Of a stretch of 35,858 nucleotides of DNA, positions 32,574 to 35,858 are shown one piece after another (position 1 is the first letter of the stretch; every line of letters starts with the position of its first letter). The stretch spans positions 3,155 to 39,012 of the forward strand of contig JAPUET010000022.1 in NCBI GenBank assembly GCA_027492465.1, given 5' to 3'. A program made the position numbers and the translations under genes. Under the pieces are notes generated by a model that worked only from the letters and a program-made list of their open reading frames with translations, made no database searches and was not told the origin of the DNA. This stretch comes from Candidatus Saccharimonadota bacterium (GTDB lineage: Bacteria; Patescibacteriota; Saccharimonadia; Saccharimonadales; Saccharimonadaceae).

Positions 32574-34534
32574 GCTCGAGCCTCCTTATCTAGGCGCAGC
32601 AACTCAGCCGCTGGAATAACCTCCTCAGTGAAGTCATCCATACTTCGAACGATCGCAAAAAGAACGATCAAAATGAAAGAGAATATCGCCAGCCACCATA
32701 TGTGCCAAATCAGCGCACCTCCAAGAACAAAAGCAGTCATCCCAATAAAGAATCCGAGTGGGGTATTTTTAGGAAGGGCAATCGGCTTATAGTCTTCTGG
32801 TTTTGGCGCCATAACTCCATCTTGTTTTTGATACCACCAGTCGTCAATGCGAGTTACAATGGGATTGATTGCAAAGTTATAGTGAGGCGCCGGACTCGGC
32901 ACGCTCCACTCAAGCGTGCGACCGTCCCATGGATCCCCGGTGGTATCACGGAGCGTTTTGCGTTTCCAAACGCTATAGGCAAGCTGCAATACAAAGAGGC
33001 ACGCACCAATCCCAATCACCACAACACCAACAGCGCTGACCACAAAGAACGGAATCCAGGCAGGATCGTCGTAATGGTCGAGCCGCCGCACCGCGCCCAT
33101 TAAGCCAAGTGCATATAACGGCATAAATGCTAGCATAAAACCAACCACCCAGAAATATGACGACCACCTACCTAGACCATCATGTAAACGAAATCCGAAG
33201 ATCTTTGGGAACCAGTATGTTAGCCCTGCGATATAGCCAAAGAGCACGCCGCCAATAATCACATTATGAAAGTGAGCCACTAAGAACATGCTGTTATGCA
33301 CCTGAAAGTCAATCGCGGGGATTGACATTAGCACGCCAGTAACACCTCCAAGCGTAAACGTCACCGCAAAGCACATAAACCAGACCATTGGCGCTTTAAA
33401 GTCAATTCTCCCCTTATACATTGTAAAAATCCAGTTAAATAGCTTAACGCCTGTCGGAATTGCAATCACCATGGTCATAATGCCAAAGAAGGCATTCACA
33501 TTTGCACCCGCCCCCATTGTGAAGAAGTGATGCTGCCACACGATAAAGCTAAGGAACATTATCGCAATTAATGCTGCAACCATAGTTCTGTACCCAAATA
33601 AACGCTTTTTAGCAAAAGTTGCTACGATTTCGCTAAAGACACCAAAAGCCGGCATAACCAGAATGTATACTTCAGGATGTCCCCATGCCCAAATCAAGTT
33701 AATATACATCATTGGGTTGCCACCTCCATCACTGGTAAAGAAGTGCATCCCTGCGAGACGGTCAAGGCTAAGCAGTCCTAAACTCACCGTAAGCATAGGA
33801 AACGCTACCATAATGAGTACGCTTGTCACTAGAACGCTCCATGCAAAAATTGGCATTTTCATCAACCTCATGCCTTTTGCGCGGCATTTTATTATCGTCG
33901 TAAAGAAGTTGACTCCACTCAGCAAGCTCCCCACGCCGGCAATTTGGAGACTCCAAATCCAGTAATCAACCCCTGGTCCGGGATTATACTGCAGCTCGGT
34001 CAATGGTGGATACCCAAGCCAACCACCATTACTAAACCCGCCAAAAACGAGTGAGGCGTTGATAAGAATCATGCCGGCGAAAAACAGCCAAAAACTCATG
34101 CTATTTAAGAACGGAAATGCTACGTCTCGCGCCCCAATGATCAGTGGCAGGGCGATATTGAACAATGCAAACATCAACCCCATTCCTACAAAGAAAATCA
34201 TTATCGTACCATGCGCCGTAAATACTTGCTGGAATGTATCTGTATCGAAAAGCTGTTTGCCTCCCGGGCCACCCAGCGCTGTCGCCAGGCGTAGCATTAA
34301 GGCATCCGCGCCGCCTCGAAGCAACATAATAATCGCAACTAGTCCATACATGACGCCAATTTTTTTCGCGTCCGTTGTTGTGATCCAGTTCTTCCAAAGG
34401 TAACCCCATTTTTTGTAATAGGTAATTGCTCCAACAATAAAGAGGAGCGCGAGCGGCATACCGATAGCCGCGCCCATCGTTACTGGGTCTGATGGCAAAT
34501 AGCTAAGACTCAATCGTCCAATTAACCATTCCAT
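32570..34534 (-). CDS. cyoB: Cytochrome o quinol oxidase subunit I
   Basis: A 654-residue heme-copper oxidase core, close to the E. coli length of 663. All metal ligands are seen: His108 (TAHGTIMIF) and His421 for the low-spin heme, His423 (HFHN) for the high-spin heme, and His286, His335 and His336 for CuB, with cross-linked Tyr290 in WGHPEVY. Glu288 and Asp137 (GARDVAFPFLN) mark the D proton channel, so it is an A1-type pump. In the quinol site, Arg73 and Asp77 (LLRGGADALM) and Gln103 are kept, but the position of E. coli His98 is Thr100. Its stop is the only TGA among complete genes here. The ATG overlaps the cyoA stop by one base. Confidence 0.98.
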   Translation of the reverse strand: MEWLIGRLSLSYLPSDPVTMGAAIGMPLALLFIVGAITYYKKWGYLWKNWITTTDAKKIGVMYGLVAIIMLLRGGADALMLRLATALGGPGGKQLFDTDTFQQVFTAHGTIMIFFVGMGLMFALFNIALPLIIGARDVAFPFLNSMSFWLFFAGMILINASLVFGGFSNGGWLGYPPLTELQYNPGPGVDYWIWSLQIAGVGSLLSGVNFFTTIIKCRAKGMRLMKMPIFAWSVLVTSVLIMVAFPMLTVSLGLLSLDRLAGMHFFTSDGGGNPMMYINLIWAWGHPEVYILVMPAFGVFSEIVATFAKKRLFGYRTMVAALIAIMFLSFIVWQHHFFTMGAGANVNAFFGIMTMVIAIPTGVKLFNWIFTMYKGRIDFKAPMVWFMCFAVTFTLGGVTGVLMSIPAIDFQVHNSMFLVAHFHNVIIGGVLFGYIAGLTYWFPKIFGFRLHDGLGRWSSYFWVVGFMLAFMPLYALGLMGAVRRLDHYDDPAWIPFFVVSAVGVVVIGIGACLFVLQLAYSVWKRKTLRDTTGDPWDGRTLEWSVPSPAPHYNFAINPIVTRIDDWWYQKQDGVMAPKPEDYKPIALPKNTPLGFFIGMTAFVLGGALIWHIWWLAIFSFILIVLFAIVRSMDDFTEEVIPAAELLRLDKEARA

Positions 34535-35490
34535 TACATACCCTCCATATGTTCGTGCAGCTTACTGTCGCTCATAGTTGAGCCGTCATCCATCGTGTGC
34601 GTTCCGTCATGGTTACTATGTGCCATTCCATGGCCCATATATTTATTAACGATCGTCGTATAGAGCGATGAGCTCACTAACGCATACGAAGTTGCCTCTA
34701 CCGTACCGGGCACAGCTAAGCGTTCGTATTGCGTCTCGTTCATAAGATTTGGCGATTTTTTTGTTGCCGCTACCCATTTCGTAAAGTCGTCATCACTCTG
34801 CGAAGAGACAGTGAATTTCATATCCGAATAACCTTCACCATTAATATTAGTTGTGTAGCCAGGAAACTCGCCGGTATGATCGGCTATAAGATTAAGCTGG
34901 CTCGACATGCCGTTCATAGCGTAAATTTGCGTTCCAAGTGCCGGCACCCAAAACGCACTCATGGGCGCATCAGCGCTAATCGTAAAGTGAATCGGTGTTT
35001 TTTCGGGCACCGGTAGTTTGTTCACGGTAGCAATCCCCAAGTCCGGGTAGATAAAAAGCCACTTCCACTGCAGCGCCACCACTTGAACTTCGATTGCCGC
35101 CTTATCTGAGTCCAGCTTTTTATACGGATCAAGCGAATGACTCGTTACCCATGCCGTTACCGCAAGCGTACCAATCATAAGGGCGGGAATCCCCCACCAA
35201 AGGATCTCGAGACGCTTATTTTCATGCCACTCTGGTTTATAATCTTTCTTTTTTGTGCTTTTATTGCCAGCCCGATATTTCCAGCCAAACCATCCCAACA
35301 ATATAAATACCGGGACCACAACGACCGCCATCACAAGACTAGCAAACACCAAAAGGTTTCGCTGCTGCTTCGCGATATCGCCCGATGGTTGCAGCACATC
35401 AAAATGCGCGTCTTTTACGAGGAAAAATCCCACACTCAGCAGGAAGACAACAACGCATGCCACCCCAATCACCACGCGATACTTTTTCAT
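34534..35490 (-). CDS. cyoA: Cytochrome o quinol oxidase subunit II
   Basis: A 318-residue protein with two N-terminal transmembrane helices (about 5-24 and 46-68, plus a third hydrophobic stretch at about 96-113 fitting the family's second membrane hairpin) and an external cupredoxin domain (about 130-255; VQVVALQWKWLFIYP, AFWVPALGTQIYAMNGM). The Cys and His ligands of a CuA centre are absent, as expected for a quinol rather than cytochrome c oxidase. No lipobox cysteine follows the first helix, unlike E. coli CyoA. The last 36 residues hold six His and six Met (for example GHGMAHSNHD), a possible copper-binding tail. It heads the operon behind a leaderless promoter. Confidence 0.96.
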   Translation of the reverse strand: MKKYRVVIGVACVVVFLLSVGFFLVKDAHFDVLQPSGDIAKQQRNLLVFASLVMAVVVVPVFILLGWFGWKYRAGNKSTKKKDYKPEWHENKRLEILWWGIPALMIGTLAVTAWVTSHSLDPYKKLDSDKAAIEVQVVALQWKWLFIYPDLGIATVNKLPVPEKTPIHFTISADAPMSAFWVPALGTQIYAMNGMSSQLNLIADHTGEFPGYTTNINGEGYSDMKFTVSSQSDDDFTKWVAATKKSPNLMNETQYERLAVPGTVEATSYALVSSSLYTTIVNKYMGHGMAHSNHDGTHTMDDGSTMSDSKLHEHMEGM

Positions 35491-35498
35491 TAACTCTT

Positions 35499-35527
35499 AT
35501 GATACCGCTTGTGCTGGCGTAGGGCAA
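35499..35527 (-). promoter_or_regulatory. Promoter of cyoABCDE (TTGCCC-N17-TATCAT-N8-ATG)
   Basis: On the minus strand TTGCCC (35522-35527) and TATCAT (35499-35504) are 17 bases apart, and the cyoA ATG follows after eight bases. The -35 wording is like TTGCCT of the GH13 gene. No Shine-Dalgarno site is seen. Confidence 0.6.
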
Positions 35528-35545
35528 TAGCCATACCCGGAAACC

Positions 35546-35574
35546 TTGCACTTCTATACCGGTACTTGTAGTAT
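35546..35574 (+). promoter_or_regulatory. Promoter-like element before the right-edge reading frame (TTGCAC-N17-TAGTAT-N6-ATG)
   Basis: TTGCAC (35546-35551) and TAGTAT (35569-35574) have a 17-base spacer, and an ATG follows six bases later at 35581. Both boxes are only partial matches, but the geometry equals that of the leaderless genes here. It is divergent from the cyoA promoter. Confidence 0.4.
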
Positions 35575-35580
35575 GTAGCT

Positions 35581-35823
35581 ATGGCCGAACATTTGTCTAG
35601 GAATGAAACTTGATACGATCCTCAGCGTATAGTCACACGAATTATTGGTATTTTAGGCACTAAGCTTAACGCAATGCTTCCGCATACTCATAGTCACTTT
35701 GCCGACGAATACACGAAATCTCACTTTACTAAGCAAGGGGTAATTGTAGTAGAAAGAGTACTCCCAAAAGTAGGAGTAAATCTCCAGATCAAAGCGACAC
35801 CACTAGGCGATAGGACTCCTTAG
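35581..35823 (+). pseudogene. Reading frame interrupted by an in-frame TGA (unknown protein)
   Basis: From the ATG at 35581 the frame reads MAEHLSRNET, then TGA (35611-35613), then 69 further sense codons to TAG at 35821-35823: 81 codons including both stops. The downstream part contains IVTRIIGILGTKLNA and THSHFADEYTKSHF; I do not recognise it. No ATG, GTG or TTG in this frame directly follows the TGA; the first is ATG 35674, without a ribosome-binding site. It could be a decayed gene, a UGA read-through product, or chance. The bases after 35823 hold a small inverted repeat (TAGCC-GCTTG-GGCTA) and an ATG at the edge. Confidence 0.35.
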
Positions 35824-35858
35824 CCGCTTGGGCTAGCGAGCTACGAGCTATGGTGATG

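Larger units (their letters stand above)
35491..35858. other. Right-edge stretch without a confirmed gene (368 bases)
   Basis: Besides the cyoA promoter, the divergent promoter-like element and the TGA-interrupted frame described separately, I see no tRNA cloverleaf, no insertion-sequence end and no long open frame on either strand. The last 40 bases carry repeated AGCTA/GAGCTA-type strings of unknown meaning. Confidence 0.6.

Noticed and set aside
770-35490. Use of genetic code 25 (UGA read as glycine)
   Set aside because: No recognised gene contains an in-frame UGA, and cyoB ends at one where the family ends.
34534-35490. Cytochrome c oxidase rather than quinol oxidase
   Set aside because: Subunit II lacks the CuA ligands, and subunit I keeps Arg73 and Asp77 of the quinol site; cyoE and the gene order also fit a bo3-type oxidase.
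35491-35858. Possible tRNA, insertion-sequence end or CRISPR repeat at the right edge
   Set aside because: No cloverleaf, no terminal inverted repeats with a transposase and no regularly spaced repeats were found there or elsewhere in the window.

Overview
The window looks like a chromosomal segment of a small-genome bacterium of the candidate phyla radiation, most likely Candidatus Saccharibacteria (TM7). This is an inference from several things seen together: a cytochrome bo3-type quinol oxidase operon with a type II NADH dehydrogenase, a transketolase split into two genes, GatCAB amidotransferase, small membrane families (YtxH, DUF5665, DUF5684), very short intergenic spacers and mostly leaderless promoters. 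The standard stop codons hold throughout: UGA is not read as an amino acid in the recognised genes, but it is almost unused as a stop (1 of 35 complete genes).

Layout, left to right. 1-677: start of a PilB/GspE-type ATPase running off the left edge. 770-4939: a SpoU-family RNA methylase convergent with, and overlapping, dnaE. 5007-5903: three small membrane-protein genes (DUF5665, YtxH-like, YtxG-like). 5953-10476: operon gatC-gatA-HEPN-like membrane protein-gatB-galU. 10571-12337: a GH13 alpha-glucan enzyme. 12341-16576: EEP-family hydrolase, uvrB, an anchored extracytoplasmic protein and a LOG-like protein. 16576-24116: central carbon genes gapA-rpiB-rpe-tktN-tktC-fba-pfkB-pfkB, all on the minus strand and mostly overlapping by one base. 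24255-25787: a short RelA/SpoT protein. 25833-28661: DUF5684 protein, inorganic pyrophosphatase, GDPD and a TrxB-like reductase. 28668-29390: membrane-anchored FKBP isomerase. 29499-35490: ndh-2 and cyoABCDE. 35491-35858: a non-annotated edge with a promoter-like start and a reading frame interrupted by a UGA.

The genes fit an aerobic fermenter with very limited biosynthesis. Pentose phosphates and triose phosphates are interconverted by RpiB, Rpe and the split transketolase and enter lower glycolysis at GapA. Two PfkB-family kinases sit with a class II aldolase where a phosphofructokinase step would be needed. NADH can be re-oxidised by the one-subunit NDH-2 and the quinol oxidase, with no TCA cycle gene or complex I in the window.

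The points most worth a second look are: a membrane-anchored protein with a HEPN RNase-type R-x4-H motif embedded between gatA and gatB; a near-consensus promoter firing antisense into tktC; the leaderless-promoter grammar (a -10 box 6-12 bases before the start codon), which corrects several start sites; near-absence of UGA stops together with a UGA-interrupted frame at the right edge; a PfkB kinase with an unrecognised N-terminal domain; and changes at key residues of the oxidase quinone site.
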